In this document: piece by piece, positions 18,071 through 26,270 of the stretch
How positions within the stretch are numbered: the first letter of the stretch is position 1
Layout: every line of letters begins with the position of its first letter
Source: UBA10438 sp044238605
GTDB taxonomy: Bacteria > Bacteroidota > Ignavibacteria > Kapaibacteriales > Kapaibacteriaceae
Direction of reading: 5' to 3'
DNA length: 64,000 nt
NCBI GenBank assembly: GCA_044238605.1
Contig: JBIICY010000001.1
Span: 124,001-188,000 of the forward strand
Translations under genes and position numbers: made by a program
The notes under the pieces: generated by a model
The model's database searches: none
The model's input: only the letters and a program-made list of their open reading frames with translations
What the model was told of the DNA's origin: nothing

Positions 18071-18078
18071 CAAATATA
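18071..18078 (-). promoter_or_regulatory. Promoter -7 box of hydrolase copy 2
   Basis: The minus strand reads TATATTTG, a match to TAnnTTTG, 30 nt before the ATG at 18040. Confidence 0.5.
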
Positions 18079-18205
18079 TCACTTCGTGACTGGTCGTGAT
18101 ACATGCTTGTTTATCATTCCAAAGCCCACAATCCCTGCTCCAGCGCTAACAGTATATCCCGTGTTTTACCACCCAAACCCATCAAACAATGGTCCAGGCG
18201 TAACC

Positions 18206-19456
18206 ATGAACATTTCACGTGCACATCTCCTAACACGCATTTTCAGCATCGGTCTGCTGTGTTTAGCAGTCTTCTCAACGGGGTGCGGCCCGGAGTCCAC
18301 ACCCATAGTGCCAGCCGACCCAGGTCTCCTCATTAGCCATGAACTTGTTTCAACATATGGCGATGCGGAGTTTGAGCTCGTAAGGACATTGGAGCTAGAT
18401 ACGTTTTCTACAGATGCCCAAATGAACGCTGGCGACTTTCGCGGCGGTCTTGCAAGCACCTACAAGAAGGTGGCACTCTATCGTGTAGCGTACGAAACCA
18501 TCATTCCCGAGCTTGGCAATCAAAAAGTTCTCGCCTATGGTCTTGTGGCGATTCCCGAGGGAGCAACTAATGGAGCTCCAGTTCTTTCGTTTCAGCACGG
18601 CACTGCATTTAGCAGAGGCGATGCCCCAACCAACTTCAAGGGCCATATGGAGACAAAGCTGGCGCTTCTCCAGTTCGCATCGCAGGGATACATTGTAGTT
18701 GCTGCAGACTATGTCGGCAACGGTCCTTACAGCTCGGAGCCGAACACCTACTTTGTGAAGGGGGTCTCGGAGCAGGCAATGTTTGACATGCACACGGCCT
18801 CCATGTCATTCCTCAAGAAGTTAAACCTCACACCCGGCAAACTCTTCCTTCTTGGGTGGTCGCAGGGTGGGTATAACACGCTGTTGCACTTCCGAAAGCT
18901 TGAGCGAAGCGGGATTGAGGTTGCCGGTGTAGCAACAGCATCTGGTCCGGGTGATCCAGCACGGGGTGTGATCCGCAGCTTGTTTGCACGACGTGATTTC
19001 GATGCACCATATTCTGCAGCAGCTACAACCAACATGATGTTTGCATACGAGAACTACTACAAGATTGCCAATTGCACAAAGCTGTTTATCAGACCAGAGA
19101 AGTATCAATTGGCCAAAGACTTCTATGATTTCAAGATCTCATTTTATGATTATCTTGCTGGCGGTGGCATGAACATTGACAGTGTCTACACGCCGGAGTT
19201 TTTTGAAACAGCAAAAACACTATCACACCCGTTCTGGGATCTCTATTCCCAGGCTGAATGCCTTAGGTGGCTTAGCAAGGCACCAATACGTCAGTACTAC
19301 AGTGGTAGGGACGAAGTTGTGCCAGCAGATCTCGGCAAGCTTGCCGTTGATTACCAAACCAGCATTGGCAAGACAAATGCAACCAGCCACGACGCTGGTC
19401 CAAATGCAGATCATCGCTGCGTGTATGTGCACACACTGATCGATGCCAAAGCATAG
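18206..19456 (+). CDS. Alpha/beta-hydrolase lipoprotein (array copy 3), ends at a premature TAG
   Basis: A 416-residue member with lipobox Cys27 (FSTGC) and intact GWSQGG, SGRDE and ADHRC catalytic segments. In copies 1, 4 and 5 the last residues are WFDS(L/M)K; here the Trp codon TGG is TAG (19454-19456), and the FDSMK codons and their own stop remain readable directly after it. The product therefore lacks six residues. The catalytic His lies upstream, so partial activity is possible. The start is ATG 18206; the upstream open frame carries no signal peptide. An 82-bp stretch near the 3' end (19373-19454) is identical to copy 4. Confidence 0.85.
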   Translation: MNISRAHLLTRIFSIGLLCLAVFSTGCGPESTPIVPADPGLLISHELVSTYGDAEFELVRTLELDTFSTDAQMNAGDFRGGLASTYKKVALYRVAYETIIPELGNQKVLAYGLVAIPEGATNGAPVLSFQHGTAFSRGDAPTNFKGHMETKLALLQFASQGYIVVAADYVGNGPYSSEPNTYFVKGVSEQAMFDMHTASMSFLKKLNLTPGKLFLLGWSQGGYNTLLHFRKLERSGIEVAGVATASGPGDPARGVIRSLFARRDFDAPYSAAATTNMMFAYENYYKIANCTKLFIRPEKYQLAKDFYDFKISFYDYLAGGGMNIDSVYTPEFFETAKTLSHPFWDLYSQAECLRWLSKAPIRQYYSGRDEVVPADLGKLAVDYQTSIGKTNATSHDAGPNADHRCVYVHTLIDAKA

Positions 19457-19527
19457 TTCGACAGCATGAAATGAGAAAACACGACTTCTGCACTAACTAA
19501 TCAACACCGTAGGATAGGTCAAGCACT

Positions 19528-20799
19528 ATGATCAACGTTTTACTCTCATGTCTCAACACACGCATCCGCAGCTTCTGCCTCGTTGCTGGCACTTTGTTCT
19601 TGTTTGGCTGCGGCTCAGAGTCGAATCCCATTGCACCTGCAGATCCTGGTCTGCTCATAAGTCATGAGCTAATCACGACATATGAGAGTCAGGATTTTGA
19701 GAGAGTCAAGTCAATCGTGCTGGACTCATTCTTTATTGGTGCGCAGATGAACGCCAGCGACTTTCGTGGCAAACTTGTCAGCACATTTGGTAAGGTGTCC
19801 ATGTATCGCGTGGCCTATGAGACCATGATACCTGAGCTCGGGAATCAGAAGGTAATTGCTTATGGTCTCGTGGCGATTCCCGAGGGGGCTACAAACGGAA
19901 CGCCGATCCTTTCGTATCAGCATGGTACGACGTTCACCAAGGAAGAAGCCCCGTCGAACTTTCAGCGGCATATGGAAACCAAACTGGCTCTTCTCCAGTT
20001 CGCATCACAGGGCTACATCGTTGTTGCAGCGGACTACATCGGTAATGGTCCGTTAAGCCCCCAACCAAATACCTTCTTTGTAAAGGGGGCCTTGGAGCAG
20101 GCAATGTTTGATATGCATACTGCTTCCTTGGCATTTCTCAAGAAGATGAGTATTACGCCCGGCAAGCTCTTCCTTCTGGGATGGTCGCAAGGCGGATACA
20201 ACACGCTATTGCATTTCCGCAAACTCGAACGAAGCAATGTACCGGTTGCGGGTGTTGCAACTGCATCTGGACCTGGCGACCCAGTTCGAGGGGTAATGCG
20301 GAGCTTGTTCGCCCGACGTGATTTTGACGCTACATACCTAGCAGCAGCAACAACGAACATGATGTTCGCCATCGAACATTATAACAAGCTTGCAAACTGC
20401 TCAAGTCTGTTCATCAAACCAGGGAAGTATCAAATCGCCAAGAACTTTTATGATTTCAAAGCAAGTTTGGAAGATTATTTCAGAGATGGTGGTTATAGCA
20501 TAGACAGCGTTTTTACGCCAGAGTTCTTTTCAACAGCAAAGACCGCATCTCATCCATTCTGGCAAGTGTTCTCGCAGGCCGAATGTTACCGCTGGCTAAG
20601 TAAAGCGCCGCTGCGTCAGTACTATAGTAGTCGCGACGATGTTGTACCGGCTGACCTCGGGAAGCATGTCGTTGACTACCAAACCAGCATTGGTAAAACA
20701 AATGCAACCAGCCACGACGCTGGTCCAAATGCAGATCATCGCTGCGTGTATGTGCACACACTGATCGATGCCAAAGCATGGTTCGATAGCCTGAAGTAG
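19528..20799 (+). CDS. Alpha/beta-hydrolase lipoprotein (array copy 4)
   Basis: Intact 423-residue paralogue, 71 nt after copy 3 and on the same strand. It has signal peptide and lipobox Cys28 (LFGC), then 'YQHGT', nucleophile GWSQGG, 'SSRDD' acid segment (where copy 1 has NRDE), 'ADHRC' histidine segment and the complete WFDSLK end. Very similar to copy 3 through most of its length, and identical to it at 20698-20779. Predicted surface or periplasmic esterase/lipase lipoprotein. No promoter box is recognised, so it may be co-transcribed with copy 3. Confidence 0.87.
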   Translation: MINVLLSCLNTRIRSFCLVAGTLFLFGCGSESNPIAPADPGLLISHELITTYESQDFERVKSIVLDSFFIGAQMNASDFRGKLVSTFGKVSMYRVAYETMIPELGNQKVIAYGLVAIPEGATNGTPILSYQHGTTFTKEEAPSNFQRHMETKLALLQFASQGYIVVAADYIGNGPLSPQPNTFFVKGALEQAMFDMHTASLAFLKKMSITPGKLFLLGWSQGGYNTLLHFRKLERSNVPVAGVATASGPGDPVRGVMRSLFARRDFDATYLAAATTNMMFAIEHYNKLANCSSLFIKPGKYQIAKNFYDFKASLEDYFRDGGYSIDSVFTPEFFSTAKTASHPFWQVFSQAECYRWLSKAPLRQYYSSRDDVVPADLGKHVVDYQTSIGKTNATSHDAGPNADHRCVYVHTLIDAKAWFDSLK

Positions 20800-20889
20800 T
20801 GCTGCGCGCCACCAGTACTCGTTTTAATAACAAAATTTCGGATAGTTTGCCCTCCAACTAGGGACACCACCTTCATTGGGTTACGTCAT

Positions 20890-21446
20890 ATGATCAAAAA
20901 CTCACGCCCACGCCTCATAACCAATGTTCTCGGCATCTACCTGCTTATTCGCCAGACGAAGTTTTGACGCTCCTTGGTCGTCACCAGCACTATCGAATGT
21001 GATGTTCGCCTATGAGAAGTACTACAATCTCGGAAGCTTCACAAAGCTGTTTATCAAGGCTGACAGCAACAGGTATCAAATCGCTAAAGAATTTTACGAT
21101 TTTAAGATTCCAGTTGCAGATTATCTCAGGGTTGGGGGGGTATTCGCTTGACAGTATCTTCACACCGGAGGCCTTTGAGACTGCCAGAACAACATCGCAC
21201 CCCTTTTGGGAATTGTTTTCACAAGCTGCCTCCTATCGCTGGCTAAGTCAGGCACCGCTTCGACAGTATTACAGCAATCGTGATGAAGTCGTGACGGCTG
21301 ATATTGGCAAACTTGCGGTTGATTATCAGACCAGCATTGGAAAAACAAATGCAACGAGTCATGACGCCGGACCAAATGCAGATCACCGCTCAGTCTATCT
21401 CTACTCACTTGTCGATGTAAAGCCGTGGTTCGACAGCATGAAGTAA
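20890..21446 (+). pseudogene. Alpha/beta-hydrolase pseudogene (array copy 5)
   Basis: A broken paralogue. The start of a signal peptide (ATG 20890, MIKNSRPRLITNVLGI) is joined directly to sequence that matches the middle of the other copies ('LFARRSFDAPW', about residue 260), so roughly 720 nt including the lipobox and the GWSQGG nucleophile are missing, and the join is out of frame. A second frameshift lies in a run of seven G at 21134-21140; with six G the frame would read RVGGYSLDS. The 3' part (SNRDE, ADHRS, WFDSMK, TAA 21446) is intact. It cannot make an active enzyme. A terminator follows. Confidence 0.9.
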
Positions 21447-21462
21447 GCAAACAACACCCCGT

Positions 21463-21506
21463 AAAAAAGCCTTCGTCTCTTTTGAAACGAAGGCTTTTTC
21501 TTTTTT
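21463..21506 (+). terminator. Terminator at the end of the hydrolase array
   Basis: A 12-bp stem (AAAAGCCTTCGT with ACGAAGGCTTTT) followed by TTTTCTTTTTT. Its sequence resembles the terminator after tRNA-Lys. Confidence 0.9.
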
Positions 21507-21539
21507 GGGGCTGCCAGTAGGCAACCTCATCTTCGTGTG

Positions 21540-23057
21540 CTATTGAACTGCCTTCAGGATGCGTTCAGCAGCTATACGTCCGGTCTCAGCTCCGCCATTC
21601 AAGTATCCCTGACTTTTCAAGCTGCAGTGCTCCCCAGCAAAGTGTAGATTGCCAACGGGCTCACCAGCAACACCATAAAATTCTGTCCATTGTCCGGGCG
21701 CATACGTTGAGTATGACCCCTTTACAAAGGGCTGCGTTGGCCAGTCCATGCGGAACAGTCGTGACGGCATTACCGAGTCAGAAACGCCCCAGACACTCTG
21801 CATTGTTTTTGCAATCAGCGTGCGAAGCTCATCGTCCGACATTTTTCTGATGACGTCGGCAGACTTGCCGCCATAGAACATCGTAAGGCCAGCCCCCTTT
21901 GGATTGGGCTCGTGCGTGTTTTCCCACAATTGCTGCAGTGGTGGCTCGGTATACATCCAACCACTGAAGCCCTTTGAAGTCCAATACCGCTCAGTGAATC
22001 CGAATAGGACCTTGCCGTTTGTACCGTAGGCCAACTCTTTAATAACTCGACGCTTCTTCTCGGGCAAGTCTACGTTCAATGGAATGTCTCGCAGAACACT
22101 GAACGGGACAGCTAGCACAACATATGCGGCAGCGATTCGAACGTTCTTGCCTTCGTGCGTGAATGAAACAATGAACTGATCACCATCTTTCTCGAGTCCA
22201 GTGAAGAGATGGTTCAAATGTGTGTTAGTCTCAACGCTCTTGAAAAGTCCAGACGTAATCCCCTGCACTCCTCCACGCATCACATATCGCTCGTCACTGT
22301 CACCAAAAAACTCAAGCTCACCTCCAGAAAGGTCCTTACCGATGAGTAGAATGAAGTTCAATGCACTCTGTTCGTTTAGCTCTAAGCCATTCTCCGTTAC
22401 ATATGCTACTTCGATCAGGGAACGAAGCCAGCCGGTCATCCCGATACTCGTTAGGTAGGCGTCTATCGACATAGCGTCTAGCTTCTTTGCCTCGCTCTTA
22501 TGAAGATCCACAAGGTTTTCGGGCAATCGTGCAACGTCCTCTGCAATTCTTGCAAGGAACGGCCGTATCTCACGCACGATATCCTGCATGGTGTATGCTC
22601 GTCCATTGAAATGGAAGGCATCCACCTCATCACCAGTATCTGCCAGCTTGTCTATGAGCTCAACGCCAAACGTTTTTGCCAACGTGAGCATATCGTGGTG
22701 TTTCGTGTCGAGCCACTCCCCCCCGAGTTCCGCAGTTGAGCCTTCGACAACAACATTATTGCCCGTAAAGGCGCGTCCCCCGATGCGCTTTGATCCCTCA
22801 AAGAGCTCAACGTTCACGCCAGCTTTCTTGAGCAGCCATGTAGCATGCAATCCAGCAATCCCGGCACCGACAACGGCTACCTTCACGGCACGGTCCACCT
22901 GACTCGATACTGCTTTGGAGCATCCCTCGAGGAACAGTGGCGTAGACGCTACAGCGGCAGCAACTGCTGATGTCCGCAGAAACGACCGGCGAGTTGCACT
23001 GTAGTCAGCTTCAGCCAGTGCACGTCGAAGAAGTCTCATTAATGGAGTTTTTGCCAT
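21540..23057 (-). CDS. Tat-exported flavin monoamine oxidase-like lipoprotein
   Basis: FAD-dependent amine oxidase, 505 residues. The N-terminus has a twin-arginine signal (TRRSFLRTS, residues 22-30), a hydrophobic stretch and a lipobox-like LEGC (Cys46), so the folded flavoprotein is probably exported and lipidated. The dinucleotide-binding motif VVGAGIAGLHATWLL (residues 62-76) is followed by 'SKRIGGRAF' and, near the C-terminus, the second FAD contact 'GNLHFAGEHCS...GYLNGGAETGR'. The family oxidises primary amines or amino acids to imines with release of H2O2. The substrate is unknown. It is divergent from the cytochrome P450 gene. Confidence 0.9.
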   Translation of the reverse strand: MAKTPLMRLLRRALAEADYSATRRSFLRTSAVAAAVASTPLFLEGCSKAVSSQVDRAVKVAVVGAGIAGLHATWLLKKAGVNVELFEGSKRIGGRAFTGNNVVVEGSTAELGGEWLDTKHHDMLTLAKTFGVELIDKLADTGDEVDAFHFNGRAYTMQDIVREIRPFLARIAEDVARLPENLVDLHKSEAKKLDAMSIDAYLTSIGMTGWLRSLIEVAYVTENGLELNEQSALNFILLIGKDLSGGELEFFGDSDERYVMRGGVQGITSGLFKSVETNTHLNHLFTGLEKDGDQFIVSFTHEGKNVRIAAAYVVLAVPFSVLRDIPLNVDLPEKKRRVIKELAYGTNGKVLFGFTERYWTSKGFSGWMYTEPPLQQLWENTHEPNPKGAGLTMFYGGKSADVIRKMSDDELRTLIAKTMQSVWGVSDSVMPSRLFRMDWPTQPFVKGSYSTYAPGQWTEFYGVAGEPVGNLHFAGEHCSLKSQGYLNGGAETGRIAAERILKAVQ

Positions 23058-23185
23058 CGTTGCTCACCTGTATTGTTGGAATGTTTGCTGTCCAATTATG
23101 ACTGTCGTTAGTCTTGTTGCCAAAAGTACATAAGCTTACCAATAGGTAGTATACTTCCTAAAGTTTTGGGAGCACTGCACACGTA

Positions 23186-23212
23186 TTGCAACCCACAGCT
23201 GTAGTATGTTTG
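23186..23212 (+). promoter_or_regulatory. Promoter of the P450-transporter pair
   Basis: TTG (23186-23188), 16 nt, then TATGTTTG (23205-23212), a match to TAnnTTTG. The spacer is short of the usual 19. The ATG at 23256 is 43 nt downstream. Confidence 0.5.
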
Positions 23213-23255
23213 CGAGAGAATCTTTCAATCTATCGCAGTACCAAGGTTTGCAACC

Positions 23256-24458
23256 ATGTCTGAACGTCCGCCGGTAACTGATTGGGCAACTGATTTTGAC
23301 CATTTCGATCCTGAGTGGACCAATAATCCATATGCTATCTGGGATGAGTTGAGGCAGAAGTGCCCTGTGGCTACATCGCAGCGATTAGAGGACGGAGCTT
23401 ACCTTCCAACATCGTATGCAGACATCTACGCAATCGCCTATGACACAGAGAATTTTTCTTCACGACGCGCAGTCATGAGGGAAAAGAAGCTCCCCTTACA
23501 TCTCATAAGTGCACCGCCGATCACGTCTGACCCTCCAGAGCACACTCCGGCACGCAGACTCCTGCTGCCCCCTTTCTCGCAGGGTGCTGTGGAATTGATG
23601 GAGCCAAGCATACGTGAAAGTTGTCGCGCTTTGCTCGATGAGCTTGGCGAACGTGATCAGTTTGATGCTTCAATGGAGTATGCACGGCATATTCCGTCGC
23701 GTGTGATGGCGCAGATGTTTGGACTGGATCCAAGCCTGAGCGATACGTTCCATGACTGGATTTATCGCATCCTGATCGAAGGAATAAATAACCCAGTGGC
23801 CACAGTAACGGCTATTGGCGAGCAAAATGTGGTCTTCAAAGAACTGATTGCCCTGCGTACCGAGGATCCTGGTGACGACCTTGTTTCGTACTTATTAAAG
23901 TCTGAGTACAATGGCGAACCGATGACAGAGTCGCACATTATCGGCACATTACGCCTACTTCTGATTGCTGGTATTGACACGACATGGAGTGCCATCGGCT
24001 CTTCTATATGGCATTTGGCAACACATCCTGAAGACCGCCGACGCCTACTTGCAGAGCCAGAGCTGATGCCTACTGCAATTGAAGAGTTTCTCCGTGCATA
24101 TTCACCTTCAACGCACATGCGGGAGGTTGTAAATGAAACAACGATCTCTGGATGCACCTACAAGCCCCTTAGCCAAGTTCTGTTATCCTACCCTGCGGCA
24201 AACCGTGACCCAGCAAAGTTTGAGAATCCAGACACCGTGATTATGGACCGTGCGGACAATCAACATGCCGCATTTGGTTTAGGTCGGCACCGCTGTTTAG
24301 GCGCACCGTTAGCACGACTGGAAATCCGTATTGCTCTTGAGGAATGGCTAAAACGTTATCCAGATTTTGAAGAAACGGCCGGGCAAACAACAACGTGGTC
24401 CTCCGGCACAGTAAGGGGTCCGCGTACACTGCCCATAACAATTCTCAAACGCGCGTAA
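23256..24458 (+). CDS. Cytochrome P450
   Basis: Soluble bacterial class I P450 monooxygenase, 400 residues. The heme-ligand loop FGLGRHRCLGAPLARLE is complete, with the axial Cys at residue 347. The I-helix oxygen-activation motif AGIDTT is present near residue 235, and an E-x-x-R pair (EEFLR) follows at about 275. Hydroxylation of a hydrophobic substrate is expected, with electrons from a ferredoxin not encoded here. The 3' neighbour is an AEC transporter 14 nt away, so the two are likely co-transcribed and may act on the same organic acid or its product. GC content and codon use look like those of the neighbours. Confidence 0.93.
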   Translation: MSERPPVTDWATDFDHFDPEWTNNPYAIWDELRQKCPVATSQRLEDGAYLPTSYADIYAIAYDTENFSSRRAVMREKKLPLHLISAPPITSDPPEHTPARRLLLPPFSQGAVELMEPSIRESCRALLDELGERDQFDASMEYARHIPSRVMAQMFGLDPSLSDTFHDWIYRILIEGINNPVATVTAIGEQNVVFKELIALRTEDPGDDLVSYLLKSEYNGEPMTESHIIGTLRLLLIAGIDTTWSAIGSSIWHLATHPEDRRRLLAEPELMPTAIEEFLRAYSPSTHMREVVNETTISGCTYKPLSQVLLSYPAANRDPAKFENPDTVIMDRADNQHAAFGLGRHRCLGAPLARLEIRIALEEWLKRYPDFEETAGQTTTWSSGTVRGPRTLPITILKRA

Positions 24459-24472
24459 GGGGGCTTCGACAT

Positions 24473-25426
24473 ATGACTATTGCTGGCTCGGTTGCCTCGT
24501 TTGTTGGAATGTTTATCCTAATGATCGCGACTGCGCTGCTCCTGCGCAGGCGGGGCGTGCTGCGCTCTGAGCATTCGACGTTATTGTCGGTATTGCTGCT
24601 CGATATTGTTTGTCCGCCTCTGATTTTCTCGTCAATTGCAAAGGCCAATTTGCATCTCAAAGATCTCGTTGCTGCTGGTGCAGTGTTCGGTTCGGAGATT
24701 GTGATCTGCTTCCTATCATATCTCATCGGTAGGTGGGCATTACGACTTGACAGACTTGCACTCGGCGCATTCGTGATTGCGGCAACATTTGGGAGCACGG
24801 GGCTTATCGGTAACGCGCTGGTTCAGGTGTTATTCCGCGACAACACAGACCTAGTGTCGATGTCGATGTTTATTGGGAATTTTGGTGTTGGAATACCAGG
24901 CAACACGATCGGAATCTTTCTAGCGATGCGTTTTGGAACACGTGACCATGTTACTTCACTGACGCAGCACTTCAAGAGTTTTCTTGTAATGCCATGTATG
25001 GTTGCGCTCTACGCTGGACTGGTCTGGTCAATTTGGAAACTCCCTACATCCGGCATGGGGCTCGATGTAGTCTTTGGTGCCAGCAGGATGATTGGCGCGT
25101 CGCTGCCGTTTGTAACTGCAATGGTCGTAGGGCTGTCTCTCGAAAAACTTGATTTCGGCAAGGATCTCGGTGTCTTAGCAGCAGGCGCACTACTCGCATT
25201 GATCGTCGAACCATGGGTTGCCGAACAGCTCATAAACATGTACCCTGTGGACCAGCAAACTCGTCTTATCACAGTCCTCTTTTCTGCCATGCCTTCAACA
25301 CCACTGGGTGTGGTGTTGGCTGTTCGCTATGGTGGTGATGTATCATTGGCTGGAAAGCTAGCCACATTTACCCTGATCATGAGCGCCATTACGCTTCCGT
25401 TGATGGCATTGAAGATAGTGCATTAG
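24473..25426 (+). CDS. AEC-family transporter (auxin efflux carrier-like)
   Basis: Inner-membrane permease of 317 residues with about ten hydrophobic helices in two five-helix repeats. The family's 'LLDIVCPPLIFSSI' in the first repeat and the central 'STGLIGNALVQ' / 'GNFGVGIPGNTIGIF' signatures are visible. Relatives move carboxylates such as malate or efflux hydrophobic acids. ATG 24473 has AAGGGGG as ribosome site; the frame is open further upstream into the P450 gene. The gene ends in a 10-bp direct repeat that also carries the stop codon of the convergent gene. Confidence 0.85.
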   Translation: MTIAGSVASFVGMFILMIATALLLRRRGVLRSEHSTLLSVLLLDIVCPPLIFSSIAKANLHLKDLVAAGAVFGSEIVICFLSYLIGRWALRLDRLALGAFVIAATFGSTGLIGNALVQVLFRDNTDLVSMSMFIGNFGVGIPGNTIGIFLAMRFGTRDHVTSLTQHFKSFLVMPCMVALYAGLVWSIWKLPTSGMGLDVVFGASRMIGASLPFVTAMVVGLSLEKLDFGKDLGVLAAGALLALIVEPWVAEQLINMYPVDQQTRLITVLFSAMPSTPLGVVLAVRYGGDVSLAGKLATFTLIMSAITLPLMALKIVH

Positions 25427-25437
25427 GGCGATATGCA

Positions 25438-26181
25438 TTAGGGCACGGAGATCGTTCCCACCATCTCGTCAACCAGGTTTCGAATCATCCCTACGCGCTC
25501 TGATACAACTACAAGTCCGTTCATGTAGAGCCGTTTGTGCACCTCGATCATCATGCCCTTTACACGGGGCTCACGCTCAAGGTGTTCTATTGGCACGATG
25601 CACCCAGCAAACGGGTTGTTGACGTCGACACTGTACCCGCGCGATTCCCAGAAGTGTATAGTTTGCTCAAGAAGATAATCAGGCGTGTGAAACGGATCTG
25701 TCCCGATGCAGATATCAGGGTTACTAGGCACATCGGCCGGAGTTCCGTAGGGATTGTCCCCAAATGAATGGCAGTCAATAACATGGCAAACGCCGTACTG
25801 CTCAATTTTCTCCATCACGGCCTGATACAGCGCCCCATGATGTTTTTTGTAATAGTCGTTATAGACTACTCGCTTATGTTCTTCATCAACAGCGCGAAGC
25901 GGCAGCCCATCGTAACCGTTTGAGTAGTAAAAGCCCCTTCCATTCTTGAATTGGGGCTCGTGCTCGTCGTCAAAGCGCTCTACATCACAGAACAGTCTGC
26001 TATGTGGCACAACGAGACGGGCCGCTCCCTCTGTGCAGAACATCTCGTCTGTAGCCCAGTCGGTCATCTCAAGAAGATTGTCTTCGATACGTTCGGTGAT
26101 GAATCCAGTAGTATCTGGGATATAAATAGATGAATGAGGGATGTGATACACAAGAGTCTGCAGAAAATGGTCGTTGCTCAT
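25438..26181 (-). CDS. N-formylglutamate amidohydrolase-like protein
   Basis: Hydrolase of the FGase family, which cleaves N-formyl-glutamate to formate and glutamate at the end of one histidine degradation route. The 247-residue protein starts near the family's first block 'YHIPHSSIYIP', followed by 'TDWATDEMF' and 'VVPHSRLFCDVERF', then the metal-binding 'VIDCHSFGDNPY' and a late 'MIEVHKRLYMNG'. The other hut genes are absent nearby, so a role in histidine use is not proven. ATG 26181 leaves 89 nt to the divergent esterase; an ATG at 26256 preceded by GAGG is an alternative that would add 25 residues. Confidence 0.82.
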   Translation of the reverse strand: MSNDHFLQTLVYHIPHSSIYIPDTTGFITERIEDNLLEMTDWATDEMFCTEGAARLVVPHSRLFCDVERFDDEHEPQFKNGRGFYYSNGYDGLPLRAVDEEHKRVVYNDYYKKHHGALYQAVMEKIEQYGVCHVIDCHSFGDNPYGTPADVPSNPDICIGTDPFHTPDYLLEQTIHFWESRGYSVDVNNPFAGCIVPIEHLEREPRVKGMMIEVHKRLYMNGLVVVSERVGMIRNLVDEMVGTISVP

Positions 26182-26270
26182 AGAGGAGTATCGGTTCAAC
26201 AATGTAGAGAATCTGTTAGCTTGAGGTAGTATGAACGTTTGGACGTTGTTCTTCATTGTATGAGACCTCA

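Noticed and set aside
21134..21140. G7 tract in hydrolase copy 5 as a phase-variable switch
   Set aside because: The same gene also lacks its nucleophile region and is out of frame at the deletion, so slippage cannot restore function.
25420..25444. 10-bp direct repeat GCATTAGGGC spanning both convergent stop codons
   Set aside because: Too short and isolated to be more than a coincidence or a small slippage event.
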